This document shows, one piece after another, positions 1 through 7,542 of a DNA stretch of 64,000 bases. The notes under the pieces were generated by a model. The model worked only from the letters and a program-made list of their open reading frames with translations. It had not been told where the DNA came from and ran no database searches. Origin of the DNA: Priestia aryabhattai B8W22 (GTDB lineage: Bacteria > Bacillota > Bacilli > Bacillales > Bacillaceae_H); assembly GCF_000956595.1 (NCBI RefSeq), contig NZ_JYOO01000002.1, forward strand, positions 62,001 to 126,000, in the 5' to 3' direction. Position 1 is the first letter of the stretch, and the number at the start of each line of letters is the position of its first letter. A program made the translations under genes and the position numbers.

Positions 1-31
1 CTTTTCGCAATAACTTAATTAATTCACTCAT
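1..31 (-). CDS. Start of an unidentified gene running off the left edge
   Basis: An ATG at 31-29 is preceded by a good ribosome binding site (GGAGGGATTGC on the minus strand), and the frame stays open to the window edge, reading MSELIKLLRK. Ten residues are too few to identify a family. The kimA terminator at 97-129 separates it from kimA, so it needs its own promoter or read-through. The call rests only on the ribosome site and the open frame. Confidence 0.45.
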   Translation of the reverse strand, partial: MSELIKLLRK

Positions 32-96
32 GCAATCCCTCCGTTTGTGCCTTTGATGAGATTCAATTATGGTTAGTGTATGTGAAATTAAAAATT

Positions 97-129
97 AAAA
101 ACCTCCAATATAGAAGTTGGAGGTTTTTA
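97..129. terminator. Bidirectional intrinsic terminator after kimA
   Basis: An 11-bp stem (AAAACCTCCAA pairing with TTGGAGGTTTT) has A/T runs on both sides. It lies just past the kimA stop codon and can end transcription on the minus strand. Confidence 0.85.
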
Positions 130-140
130 ATCATGTTTCA

Positions 141-1967
141 TTATTTTTTAAAACGATACGGTACAGTTGTAACAATTACATTTTTACGGTAAAGCAAATG
201 TGCTTTTAACAGCAGACTGGACTGATTGTGAAGGATGTTTTGCCAACTTTTTTTCGTGATGAACTGCGGAATAACGACCGTAATAGCCATATTATTTTCC
301 CGTGCTTTTTCCTCAGCCATATCAATGAATCGAAACAGCGGCCGCACAAGACTGCGGTATTGAGAATGAAACGTAACAATACGAATATCAGGCTGCCACT
401 TTTCCCACTTCTCTTCCATTCTCTTTTCGCTTTCTCGATCAAAAGCCACGTGCACTGCAATAACGGTATCGCCAATCGTTCTTGCATAATTTAATGAATT
501 TTCTACTACTTTTGTCATTCCTGCTACAGGAACAATGACCACACTTCCTTCAAGCTTTCCAATCTTTTCTCCCTGCTTAATGCGGAGCTGCTCTCCTACC
601 GCTTCATAATGCGTATGAATGCGATGAAAAATATAAACGATAACCGGTAAGAAAACGAGAACGGACCACACTTGTGAAAACTTCGTTGTAAACAAAATAA
701 TTAACACCGTTAATGTAATGAGTGCACCAATTAAGTTAATAATTAGCTTTCCTTGCCATCCGGCCGGCTTTTCTCTAAGCCATTTGACAATCATGCCTGT
801 TTGAGAAAGCGTAAATGGAATAAACACCCCGACTGCATAAAGAGGAATTAATTGCTCCGTCGCTCCTTTAAAAGCTACCAGTAAGACAATAGAAGCAATT
901 CCAAGGGTCACAATTCCATTTGAATAGCCTAGTCGATCGCCGCGAATTTGAAACATTCTTGGCATGTATTTATCAGACGATAAGTTTACAGCAAGCAAAG
1001 GGAAAGCTGAAAAACCTGTATTCGCCGCTAGCACTAAAATCAGAGCTGTGGTGCCTTGAATAAAATAATAAAATCCATTTCGTCCAAACACACTCGATGC
1101 AATTTGTGATACAACCGTTTCATCTGCTTTTGGAGAAATGCCAAGCCAGTAAGCTAAAAACGTGATGCCGGAAAATAAAACGGCTAAAATACCGCCCATC
1201 AGCATTAATGTATGAACAGCATTTTTTGCACCTGGATCTTTAAAGTTAGGCACTGCATTTGAAATAGCTTCTACACCAGTCAATGCCGAACAGCCTGACG
1301 AAAAAGCTTTTAATAATAAAAACAAACTAATACCTGGCACCACTGTACCGAGAGATGTATGAAGCTCAGGTGAAACTTGACCTGTCACTATTTTGAAGAA
1401 GCCCACCGCTATTAACAAAATAAGAGCAATAACAAATAAATAAACCGGATAAGCTAATACAGAAGCGGATTCTGTTACACCTCGTAAATTTAAGATGGTA
1501 ATAAAAATCACCAGCAAACACGCAATTACTACATTATAATGATGCAGCGTTGGAAAAGCCGAAGTTAAAGCATCGGTTCCTGCTGAAACACTCACGGCAA
1601 CTGTTAAAATATAATCTACTAACAGTGATCCCCCAGCGATAAGCCCAGGATTTTCTCCTAAATTGGTTTTCGAAACAATATAGGCTCCTCCGCCTTGCGG
1701 ATACGCATAAATAATTTGACGGTATGAAAGAATTAAAGCCGTCAGCAGCACCAATACCCCAATTGCAATTGGAATTGAATACCAATACGCAAGGACACCG
1801 ACTGTTGCAAGTACAATCAAAATTTGTTCTGTTCCATAAGCCACTGAAGATAAGGCATCTGATGATAAAATAGCCAGTGCTTTAAGCTTACTAAGCTTTT
1901 GATCGCCTAACTCTTTTGTTTTGAGCGGCTTTCCAATCAATAATCTTTTGAGAACTGAATAGTTCAC
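141..1967 (-). CDS. kimA: High-affinity potassium importer KimA (YdaO family)
   Basis: 608 residues, matching the usual length of the Bacillus KimA/YdaO APC-superfamily K+/H+ symporter. About 12 membrane segments fill residues 30-455, followed by a soluble C-terminal domain of about 150 residues, which in this family binds c-di-AMP and inhibits transport. Recognisable stretches are the SSDALSSVAYGTEQ segment near residue 40 and PQGGGAYIVSK near residue 95. The start is GTG at 1967 behind a GGAGGG site. It is monocistronic: a c-di-AMP riboswitch with its own terminator lies upstream and a terminator lies downstream. The second messenger is therefore expected to act both on the RNA and on the protein, as known for B. 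subtilis kimA. Confidence 0.95.
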   Translation of the reverse strand: MNYSVLKRLLIGKPLKTKELGDQKLSKLKALAILSSDALSSVAYGTEQILIVLATVGVLAYWYSIPIAIGVLVLLTALILSYRQIIYAYPQGGGAYIVSKTNLGENPGLIAGGSLLVDYILTVAVSVSAGTDALTSAFPTLHHYNVVIACLLVIFITILNLRGVTESASVLAYPVYLFVIALILLIAVGFFKIVTGQVSPELHTSLGTVVPGISLFLLLKAFSSGCSALTGVEAISNAVPNFKDPGAKNAVHTLMLMGGILAVLFSGITFLAYWLGISPKADETVVSQIASSVFGRNGFYYFIQGTTALILVLAANTGFSAFPLLAVNLSSDKYMPRMFQIRGDRLGYSNGIVTLGIASIVLLVAFKGATEQLIPLYAVGVFIPFTLSQTGMIVKWLREKPAGWQGKLIINLIGALITLTVLIILFTTKFSQVWSVLVFLPVIVYIFHRIHTHYEAVGEQLRIKQGEKIGKLEGSVVIVPVAGMTKVVENSLNYARTIGDTVIAVHVAFDRESEKRMEEKWEKWQPDIRIVTFHSQYRSLVRPLFRFIDMAEEKARENNMAITVVIPQFITKKSWQNILHNQSSLLLKAHLLYRKNVIVTTVPYRFKK

Positions 1968-2085
1968 GTAATTTCCCTCCGATGATTGCTTAGCTACTAT
2001 TTACTGTTCATTGCTAAGCTCCGTTACAAGTTCACGAATAAGTGATATTATCCCTAAAAAATACCTTTTTATGTTAAAAAAACGC

Positions 2086-2114
2086 ACAAAAAAAACACTA
2101 AGGGTTCTCAGCGT
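2086..2114 (-). terminator. Expression-platform terminator of the c-di-AMP riboswitch
   Basis: An 8-bp stem with two G-U pairs (ACGCTGAG with CTTAGTGT) and an AACC loop is followed by a run of eight T on the minus strand. It directly follows the aptamer and precedes kimA by about 120 nt. This fits an OFF switch that terminates when c-di-AMP is bound. Confidence 0.8.
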
Positions 2115-2262
2115 TTTTACACAGCTTAAACCTCCTCTCCAAAACGCTTATGGGGTTAGCTGTCGGATTCGGGCTATGAGAGTAGCCCTACCTTTTAAAA
2201 AAAGGATTCACCCCAAGTGACAATGCACAAATTTGGGTCCCCCACTTCTGACGAATTAAGCG
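2115..2262 (-). ncRNA. c-di-AMP (ydaO/yuaA) riboswitch controlling kimA
   Basis: The minus strand carries the hallmark conserved blocks of the ydaO class in order: a GGGGGACCC segment, a CTTGGGGTGAAT segment, a hairpin ending CCCGAATCCG, then ACAGCTAACCCC and TAAGCG, and a GGAGAGG tail. It sits in the leader of kimA, a known target of this class, and an intrinsic terminator follows. Class assignment is from remembered consensus; exact ends are approximate. Confidence 0.9.
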
Positions 2263-2341
2263 ATAACAGGTCAATATAATTTTCGGTTAAAGAGTATGAT
2301 TGATAACATGTTTCTTTCATAACTATCTTTTGTTCTTAGAT

Positions 2342-2370
2342 AATATACTCCCGTACAAATGGTTTGTAAA
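2342..2370 (-). promoter_or_regulatory. Sigma-A promoter of the kimA leader
   Basis: TTTACA, a 17-bp spacer, then TATATT on the minus strand. Transcription would start near 2335, about 70 nt before the riboswitch. Confidence 0.65.
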
Positions 2371-2427
2371 GCATTATTTTACGTAAACCAGAAAATAGTG
2401 CTTAAGGCGCTTTTAAGAGGAAAACAA

Positions 2428-2457
2428 AAGGCCTTCTGCCTGCTTACAGAAGACCTT
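2428..2457 (-). terminator. Terminator after the amidase gene
   Basis: An 11-bp stem with one G-U pair (AAGGTCTTCTG with CAGAAGGCCTT) and an 8-nt loop, followed by TTTTGTTTT, lies 7 bp past the amidase stop. Confidence 0.85.
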
Positions 2458-2463
2458 CTCGCT

Positions 2464-3522
2464 TTAACTTTTTGCTTTTAAAACGGCTGCTAGCTTGCTT
2501 TTCGTTTGAGGACCATAAATGCCATCTACATCATAAGGAAGATACACAAGTTGAAAACGTCTGACTGCATCTTTCGTTTGTACTCCGTATATTCCGTCTA
2601 CAGACCCTACTTTAAAATTAACCGCGTTTAATGCTCTTTGAAGCTGTTTCACGGCTTCTCCAGAATCACCTTGTTTTAAAATTCCATTTGGAAGTGGATA
2701 TTGTTCCGAAGGTGGTGTTGGTGTTGGTGTTGGTGTTGGTGTTGGTGAAGTTCCTGAAGGAATAACAATTGTTTTTCCAACCTGTAGGGTTAAAGGATCA
2801 GAAAGCCCTTTATTTGCTTCTTGCAGCGCTTGTACTGTTATTCCGTACTTCTGTGCAATACTGTACAGCGTATCTCCTTGCTTGATCGTATACGTTTTTG
2901 TACCTGGTTCAGAAGGTGATGGATTTGGTGTCGGTGTCGATGTTGGAGGTGGTGATGGATTTGGAACTGCACGCCGAGGTAAATTTAAATATACGGCAAT
3001 TCCTTTAGCATACGATTCACCCATACTTTTTAAAAAAGCTTCATTTTGAAGAAGTGCTGCATCAGCGCTCCTATCAATAAAAGCTATTTCAGTGAGTACT
3101 GCAGGCATATTTGTTAAGCGAAGCACCGCATAATTGGCTGATTTTCGTCCGCGATTCGGATGATTATACGACAGCAGCGTTGGCTGTACTTGACCGTGCA
3201 CAATCGATTGAAACGTTTTACTGGCATTGCTAGCGCTTCTATAAACATAATCTTCGTATCCTGTTCCTCCACCGGCATTTACGTGAATAGACATAAATGC
3301 ATCTGCGCCCCACGAATTAGCTTGAGAAGCTCGCTGAGATAACGATAAAAAAACATCTGTGGTACGAGAGGTTTTAATCGTAAAATCACTGTACATGCTA
3401 TTTAAATAGCTTATTAAATATTGTTGAATTTTTAACACTAAGTTTTTTTCATATAGTCCGTTCGCTCCAACTGCTCCTGCATCTGCCCCACCATGTCCTG
3501 CATCAAGATAGATTTTTTTCAT
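2464..3522 (-). CDS. N-acetylmuramoyl-L-alanine amidase, spore-lysin type, with LysM and peptidoglycan-binding domains
   Basis: 352 residues. Residues 1-182 are an Amidase_3 zinc domain with the expected ligands H10 (DAGHGG), E25 and H80 (SIHVNAGG) and the catalytic E145 (LTEIAFI). A Pro/Thr/Ser linker follows, then one LysM domain (about 210-255), a second linker of TP repeats, and a PG_binding_1 domain (about 280-350). The protein begins directly with the catalytic domain and has no signal peptide, as in CwlC-like amidases that act during mother-cell lysis. A sigma-K-like -10 element at 3545 would fit that role. It cleaves the bond between muramic acid and L-alanine. The family is clear; the mother-cell role is inference. 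Confidence 0.9.
   Translation of the reverse strand: MKKIYLDAGHGGADAGAVGANGLYEKNLVLKIQQYLISYLNSMYSDFTIKTSRTTDVFLSLSQRASQANSWGADAFMSIHVNAGGGTGYEDYVYRSASNASKTFQSIVHGQVQPTLLSYNHPNRGRKSANYAVLRLTNMPAVLTEIAFIDRSADAALLQNEAFLKSMGESYAKGIAVYLNLPRRAVPNPSPPPTSTPTPNPSPSEPGTKTYTIKQGDTLYSIAQKYGITVQALQEANKGLSDPLTLQVGKTIVIPSGTSPTPTPTPTPTPPSEQYPLPNGILKQGDSGEAVKQLQRALNAVNFKVGSVDGIYGVQTKDAVRRFQLVYLPYDVDGIYGPQTKSKLAAVLKAKS
2714..2747. repeat. Hexanucleotide tandem repeat coding for a Thr-Pro linker
   Basis: Five exact GGTGTT units plus a partial sixth (plus-strand view) encode alternating Thr and Pro in the amidase linker near residues 259-270. The unit is six bases, so gain or loss of copies keeps the reading frame and only changes linker length. 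Confidence 0.85.
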
Positions 3523-3544
3523 ATTACTTGTCCCTCCTTATTGT

Positions 3545-3553
3545 TAACATATG
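3545..3553 (-). promoter_or_regulatory. Possible sigma-K -10 element of the amidase gene
   Basis: The minus strand reads CATATGTTA, a full match to the sigma-K -10 pattern CATANNNTA, immediately before the ribosome site AAGGAGGG. The nearest -35-like AC is 14 bp upstream, shorter than the usual 16-17, so support is partial. Confidence 0.35.
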
Positions 3554-3604
3554 CACGAGGGAAAAAAGTGCTACGTATACTAGCCTACTAAGTAGAAAAT
3601 TACT

Positions 3605-3637
3605 AAAAAAAAGAACCGCTACTCAAAGGCAACGGTT
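3605..3637 (-). terminator. Terminator of the Fur-box small RNA
   Basis: AACCGTTGC pairs with GTAGCGGTT (two G-U pairs) around a short loop, followed by CTTTTTTTT on the minus strand. It ends the transcript that begins near 3742. Confidence 0.75.
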
Positions 3638-3719
3638 TATTCTGCGTTGTAGACAGAATATTAAATAGGGATAGCTCTCAAGGAGTGACAGCTATATGCA
3701 GAGTGTTGATTCGTTGATT

Positions 3720-3740
3720 AAATGATAATAATTATCATTT
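3720..3740. promoter_or_regulatory. Fur box, perfect palindrome
   Basis: TGATAAT-A-ATTATCA (3723-3737) is an exact 7-1-7 Fur consensus, and the symmetry extends to 10-1-10. It covers the first nucleotides of the predicted transcript, so bound Fur should block initiation. Confidence 0.85.
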
Positions 3741-3748
3741 TCATTTAA

Positions 3749-3777
3749 AGTATACACTAAAAGGAAAGTTTTGTCTA
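3749..3777 (-). promoter_or_regulatory. Sigma-A promoter of the Fur-box small RNA
   Basis: TAGACA, a 17-bp spacer, then TATACT on the minus strand. The predicted start is about position 3742, at the edge of the Fur palindrome. Confidence 0.75.
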
Positions 3778-3796
3778 TTCTATTATGAGAACAGGC

Positions 3797-3904
3797 TTAT
3801 TTAAAAAGCAGAACGCCTATAATAATGAGAATAATCCAAATTGGAATGCTTATTAATATGCCTATTACTAAACCTTTGAAAAAATTTCCTTCTTGCATTT
3901 TCAT
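3797..3904 (-). CDS. 35-residue single-pass membrane micropeptide
   Basis: ATG at 3904 opens a short frame: a polar start (MKMQEGNFFK), then one hydrophobic helix rich in Ile, Val and Leu, ending VLLFK. A GGAGAGGAAT ribosome site lies 3 nt before the ATG, and a sigma-A-like promoter (4009-4038) lies about 100 nt upstream. I do not recognise the family. The coding call rests on the ribosome site, the promoter and the clean membrane-helix pattern. It ends 20 bp before the -35 box of the Fur-box small RNA and no terminator separates them, so its transcript may run into that RNA. A 62-codon frame across the same DNA looks like a shadow. Confidence 0.6.
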   Translation of the reverse strand: MKMQEGNFFKGLVIGILISIPIWIILIIIGVLLFK

Positions 3905-4008
3905 TCCATTCCTCTCCAACAGTATTTTCTAATGACACTACGACTGGCTGAAAATTCTCTGAAGTTATACTGAAGTGCAGAGTGAACACATAAACAATCT
4001 CTCTATCT

Positions 4009-4038
4009 GTTATACACTACTTTTACATATAGATTCAA
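4009..4038 (-). promoter_or_regulatory. Sigma-A-like promoter of the micropeptide gene
   Basis: TTGAAT, an 18-bp spacer, then TATAAC on the minus strand. It implies a leader of about 100 nt before the ATG at 3904. Confidence 0.5.
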
Positions 4039-4103
4039 TGAGACAAAAAGCTTATCCTTTTTAATTCATATAACCAAATTCTTTCCTATATATAACAAGA
4101 CAA

Positions 4104-4134
4104 TAAAAAGCCTCCCGTAAATTGTACGACAGGC
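4104..4134 (-). terminator. Second terminator-like hairpin downstream of glnA
   Basis: GCCTGTCGTA pairs with TACGGGAGGC (one mismatch, one G-U pair) around a 5-nt loop, followed by TTTTTATTG on the minus strand. It lies about 75 nt beyond the primary glnA terminator. Confidence 0.6.
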
Positions 4135-4207
4135 AGCATACTTATTTTATAAACAGCTTAGTTCGATATTTAATATGCGCAATGTTATTCATTTTGAAAA
4201 ATAAAAA

Positions 4208-4241
4208 AGTCCGAGAGAACGTATAAACGATCTCTCGGATT
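4208..4241 (-). terminator. glnA terminator
   Basis: TCCGAGAGA and TCTCTCGGA form a perfect 9-bp stem, with A/T runs on both sides. It starts about 10 bp past the glnA stop. Confidence 0.85.
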
Positions 4242-4249
4242 TTTAGGAA

Positions 4250-5584
4250 TTAATATTGGCTCATGTATTGGTCACGTTCCCAAGGATGAACTTGTGTACG
4301 GAACATATCCCATTCAATTTCTTTCGCTTCAACGAAGTGTTCTGCTAAGTGTTCACCTAATGCAGAAACCATAACTTCGTTTGATTGGAAGCTATCTAAA
4401 GCTTGAGCTAATGTTGCAGGTAAATCTACGATACCTTCTTCAACACGCTCTTCTTTTGTCATTACATAGATATTACGATCGATAGGTTTTGGAGCTTCAA
4501 GGTTATTCTTGATTCCATCTAAACCAGCTTTTAATAGAACAGCCATTGCTAAATATGGGTTAGCAGCTGGGTCTACGCTACGTACCTCAACACGAGTTCC
4601 TACGCCGCGAGAAGCTGGGATACGGATTAATGGGCTACGGTTGCGAGCAGACCATGCAACATAACAAGGAGCCTCATATCCAGGCACTAGACGCTTGTAA
4701 GAGTTTACAGTAGGATTTGTTACTGCTGTAAAGCTGTGTGCGTGCTTGATGATACCTGCGATAAATTGACGAGCAGTATCACTTAGCTCTAGATTACCGT
4801 TTTCATCATAAAATGCGTTTTGGCCATCTTTAAATAATGAAACGTTACAGTGCATACCTGAACCATTCACACCAAATAATGGTTTTGGCATAAATGTAGC
4901 ATGTAAGCCATGTTTACGTGCAATTGTTTTTACAACAAGTTTGAACGTTTGGATATCATCACAAGCTTTTAATGCAGCAGCATATTTGAAGTCAATCTCG
5001 TGTTGTCCAGGAGCTACCTCATGGTGAGATGCTTCAATTTCAAAGCCCATTTCTTCAAGCTCTAATACGATGTCACGACGGCAGTTTTCACCAAGGTCAG
5101 TTGGCGCTAAGTCGAAGTAGCCACCTTTATCATTTAATTCTAATGTAGGTTCGCCTTTTTCGTCTAATTTGAATAAGAAGAACTCTGGCTCAGGTCCAAG
5201 GTTAAAATCAGTAAATCCTAACTCTTCCATCTCTTTTAACACACGTTTTAAGTTATTACGTGGATCGCCATCAAACGGAGTTCTATCTGCATTGTAGATG
5301 TCACAAATAAAACGTGCTACTTTACCTTTTTCAGATGTCCAAGGGAAAATAACAAATGTATCAATGTCCGGGAATAGGTACATATCTGATTCTTCAATAC
5401 GTACAAACCCTTCAATAGAAGAACCGTCAAACATCATTTTGTTGTCTAACGCTTTTTCTAGTTGACTTACTGGAATTTCAACGTTTTTAATTGTTCCTAA
5501 AATGTCAGTGAACTGAAGACGAATATACTTTACATTCTCTTCTTGAACTTTGCGGAAAATATCTTCTTTTGTGTACTTTGCCAT
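4250..5584 (-). CDS. glnA: Glutamine synthetase, type I-alpha
   Basis: 444 residues, the normal GSI-alpha length. It makes glutamine from glutamate, ammonia and ATP in the cytoplasm. Visible elements are the beta-grasp N-domain with R62 (FVRIEESD, the arginine linked to glutamine feedback inhibition in GSI-alpha), the metal/substrate segments NLGPEPEFF and [10 protein letters not shown], the [14 protein letters not shown] block, E304 in the VPGYEAPCY loop and [13 protein letters not shown]. No adenylylation site is expected in this class. It is the second gene of glnRA, 83 bp after glnR, and is controlled from the glnR promoter by GlnR, which in Bacillus is activated by feedback-inhibited GlnA. 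Confidence 0.97.
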   Translation of the reverse strand: MAKYTKEDIFRKVQEENVKYIRLQFTDILGTIKNVEIPVSQLEKALDNKMMFDGSSIEGFVRIEESDMYLFPDIDTFVIFPWTSEKGKVARFICDIYNADRTPFDGDPRNNLKRVLKEMEELGFTDFNLGPEPEFFLFKLDEKGEPTLELNDKGGYFDLAPTDLGENCRRDIVLELEEMGFEIEASHHEVAPGQHEIDFKYAAALKACDDIQTFKLVVKTIARKHGLHATFMPKPLFGVNGSGMHCNVSLFKDGQNAFYDENGNLELSDTARQFIAGIIKHAHSFTAVTNPTVNSYKRLVPGYEAPCYVAWSARNRSPLIRIPASRGVGTRVEVRSVDPAANPYLAMAVLLKAGLDGIKNNLEAPKPIDRNIYVMTKEERVEEGIVDLPATLAQALDSFQSNEVMVSALGEHLAEHFVEAKEIEWDMFRTQVHPWERDQYMSQY

Positions 5585-5667
5585 CGTGTGATCCTCCCCT
5601 AAATCTCTATATAATATTTATAATCTATACCACTCACATACGAACGGTATAAATATTGATAACTTTA

Positions 5668-6075
5668 TTAATGAAAGAACCTGGACATATCTCCTTGATT
5701 TAAAGTTGCTCGATTAAAACGGCCTGCTTGCATAAGTTCTGCACGAAGCATTTTTCGCAATTCATCGTCCGTTAATTCTGGCTTTGCTGTTGCTGCCACA
5801 ACTTTTTCTTCTTGCTTATGCCCTTTTTGCTCCTTTTGAAGATGAAACAGCTGTTTTACACCTGCTAAGTTTACACCTTGTTCAATCAGATCACGGATTT
5901 CAAGCAGCTTATCAACATCGTTAAATGAGAATAGTCGTCGATTTCCCTCTGTTCTTACTGGTGCAACTAATTCATGTTCTTCATAGTAGCGAATTTGGCG
6001 AGCCGACAACTCAGTTAACTGCATCACAATTCCAATTGGGAAAAGTGGCGTATTTCTTCGAATGTTGTCACTCAT
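5668..6075 (-). CDS. glnR: MerR-family nitrogen repressor GlnR
   Basis: 135 residues, the same size as B. subtilis GlnR. The N-terminal MerR helix-turn-helix (residues about 12-80, [20 protein letters not shown]) is followed by a short charged tail ending GDMSRFFH, the region through which GlnR/TnrA proteins sense feedback-inhibited glutamine synthetase. It represses its own operon and other nitrogen genes when glutamine is plentiful. Two operator sites sit at its promoter. The ribosome site AAAGGAGG precedes the ATG at 6075. Confidence 0.96.
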   Translation of the reverse strand: MSDNIRRNTPLFPIGIVMQLTELSARQIRYYEEHELVAPVRTEGNRRLFSFNDVDKLLEIRDLIEQGVNLAGVKQLFHLQKEQKGHKQEEKVVAATAKPELTDDELRKMLRAELMQAGRFNRATLNQGDMSRFFH

Positions 6076-6105
6076 TTCAGTTCCTCCTTTGGATTAACTA
6101 TTTAC

Positions 6106-6134
6106 ATTGTATGCTATGTTAGTTCACCTGTCAA
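6106..6134 (-). promoter_or_regulatory. Sigma-A promoter of glnRA
   Basis: A perfect -35 TTGACA, a 17-bp spacer and TACAAT on the minus strand. The spacer and -35 are overlapped by a GlnR half-consensus site. Confidence 0.85.
6117..6133. promoter_or_regulatory. GlnR box 2 at the glnRA promoter
   Basis: TGACA-N7-TAACA (minus-strand reading) differs by one base from TGTNAN7TNACA. It overlaps the -35/spacer region and lies 23 bp from the perfect box. Confidence 0.65.
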
Positions 6135-6139
6135 CCGAA

Positions 6140-6156
6140 TGTTAGTAATTCTAACA
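6140..6156. promoter_or_regulatory. GlnR/TnrA box 1 at the glnRA promoter
   Basis: TGTTA-N7-TAACA is an exact match to the GlnR/TnrA operator TGTNAN7TNACA, just upstream of the -35 box. Two tandem boxes are the arrangement known at B. subtilis glnRA. Confidence 0.85.
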
Positions 6157-6265
6157 TAAATTTTTCTGAACATTTCTTCTATACAAATAAATAGCCCTTC
6201 GTTTATTTTTATAAGCCTATCTTTTCTTTCTTAGCGGGGAGAAAATAGTCTTTCTATCTTATATG

Positions 6266-7531
6266 TTATAAAAGTTCTTTCGTTAGCATTTGATCTACTG
6301 CCATGCATATTGCTACTTTTACGTGAGCATACGTTAACCCGCCCTGCACGTAAGCGATATACGGAGGCCTGATAGGTCCATCTGCCGTCAGCTCGAGGCT
6401 TGCTCCTTGTATAAACGTTCCTGCCGCCATAATCACATCATCTTCATAGCCTGGCATATAAGCAGGATACGCCGTTACGTGTGAATTAATTGGCGAAGCG
6501 AATTGAATTGCCTGACAAAAAGCAACCATTTTATCGCGGTCATCGAACTGAACGGATTGGATTAAATCTGTTCGTTCACTGTCCCACTTCGGCTCGCTTT
6601 GCATCCCTAGCTCTTCAAACATAGCGGATGAGAAAACTGCTCCTTTTAAGGCTTGGCCGACTACGTGCGGAGCCAAAAAGAAACCTTGATACATTTCTTG
6701 CAAGCTATACAGCGTCGCTCCAGCTTCTGCACCGATTCCAGGAGTTGTCATTCGGTATGAACAAGCTTCCACTAGATCTTTTCGTCCTGCAATGTAACCG
6801 CCGATTTTTGCAAGACCTCCACCAGGGTTCTTAATGAGCGATCCTGCCATCAAATCTGCTCCTACATGCGTTGGCTCGATTGTTTCTACAAATTCACCGT
6901 AGCAGTTATCGACAAATACTATAACGTCAGGCTTAATACTCTTTACAAAAGAAATCATTTCTTTTATTTGCGCGACTGTAAAAGAAGGACGGATGCCGTA
7001 ACCTTTTGAGCGCTGAATGCCTATCATCTTTGTGTGCTCATGAATAGACGCTTTCACTTCTTCAAAATCCACTTGGCCTTGCGCTGTTAAATCTACTGAT
7101 TTATAGCTAATATTATATTCTTTTAAAGAGCCTACGCCGCTTCCTCGTATACCAACGATTTCTTCAAGGGTATCATAAGGCTTGCCAGTTATATATAATA
7201 GTTCATCTCCAGGACGCAGTACACCAAACAGCGAAATGCCAATTGCGTGCGTACCTGAAATAATTTGCGGACGCACCAGGCAAGCTTCTGTCCCAAAAAC
7301 GTCTGCGTATACTTTCTCCAACGTATCGCGGCCTAGATCGTCATACCCATATCCCGTTGTCGGATTAAAATGTGAATCACTCACTCGATTTTGCTGAAAG
7401 CTTTGCAGCACCCGAAATTGATTTGCTTCAATACGCTCATCAATTTTCTCATGTACGGGCTTAATTTGTTTTTCTACTTTTGCAGCAAGTTCCCGAATGC
7501 GTGCCCCGTTTTTTAACTGATCAAACATCAT
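6266..7531 (-). CDS. ynbB: PLP-dependent aminotransferase/lyase-like protein YnbB
   Basis: About 421 residues of the 'aluminium resistance / methionine gamma-lyase-like' family, a fold-type I PLP enzyme of unproven substrate. The Schiff-base lysine is K239 of the longer 426-residue reading (GSLIKNPGGG), and the cofactor Asp is D213 (FVDNCYGEF). NPTTGYGYDD near residue 61 is also typical. The frame opens at a TTG at 7546 that overlaps the hflX stop, but the ATG at 7531 has a GAGG site at 9 bp and better matches family N-termini (MFDQL). It is coupled to hflX and lies upstream of glnR, the same order as in B. subtilis. Confidence 0.88.
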   Translation of the reverse strand: MMFDQLKNGARIRELAAKVEKQIKPVHEKIDERIEANQFRVLQSFQQNRVSDSHFNPTTGYGYDDLGRDTLEKVYADVFGTEACLVRPQIISGTHAIGISLFGVLRPGDELLYITGKPYDTLEEIVGIRGSGVGSLKEYNISYKSVDLTAQGQVDFEEVKASIHEHTKMIGIQRSKGYGIRPSFTVAQIKEMISFVKSIKPDVIVFVDNCYGEFVETIEPTHVGADLMAGSLIKNPGGGLAKIGGYIAGRKDLVEACSYRMTTPGIGAEAGATLYSLQEMYQGFFLAPHVVGQALKGAVFSSAMFEELGMQSEPKWDSERTDLIQSVQFDDRDKMVAFCQAIQFASPINSHVTAYPAYMPGYEDDVIMAAGTFIQGASLELTADGPIRPPYIAYVQGGLTYAHVKVAICMAVDQMLTKELL

Positions 7532-7542
7532 TTCTTTGTTCC

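Larger units (their letters stand above)
3605..3742 (-). ncRNA. Candidate iron-regulated small RNA (FsrA-like by design)
   Basis: A sigma-A promoter (3749-3777), a perfect Fur palindrome at the start site (3720-3740) and an intrinsic terminator (3605-3637) bracket about 130 nt with no convincing reading frame on the minus strand. The RNA contains CACTCCTTG, complementary to a Shine-Dalgarno sequence, and a second C-rich patch TATCCC. Bacillus has a Fur-repressed small RNA, FsrA, that blocks translation of iron-rich enzymes through such C-rich patches. Similar logic is inferred here; I cannot confirm homology to FsrA. An hfq gene lies 7 kb away. It could instead be only an untranslated leader, but the terminator precedes the amidase gene. 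Confidence 0.6.

Noticed and set aside
2011-2220. 69-codon plus-strand ORF over the kimA leader
   Set aside because: It is antisense to the c-di-AMP riboswitch and terminator, has no ribosome site and its codons follow the RNA structure.
2714-2747. CRISPR-like repeat
   Set aside because: Units are six bases, contiguous, without spacers, and encode the amidase linker.
3694-3723. Nine-codon plus-strand ORF (MQSVDSLIK) with an AAGGAGTG site next to the Fur box
   Set aside because: The apparent Shine-Dalgarno is the complement of the small RNA's C-rich patch, and no plus-strand promoter is seen, so the RNA explanation is simpler.
3801-3989. 62-codon minus-strand frame over the micropeptide region
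   Set aside because: It overlaps the better-supported 35-residue frame, starts at GTG without a ribosome site and has irregular composition.
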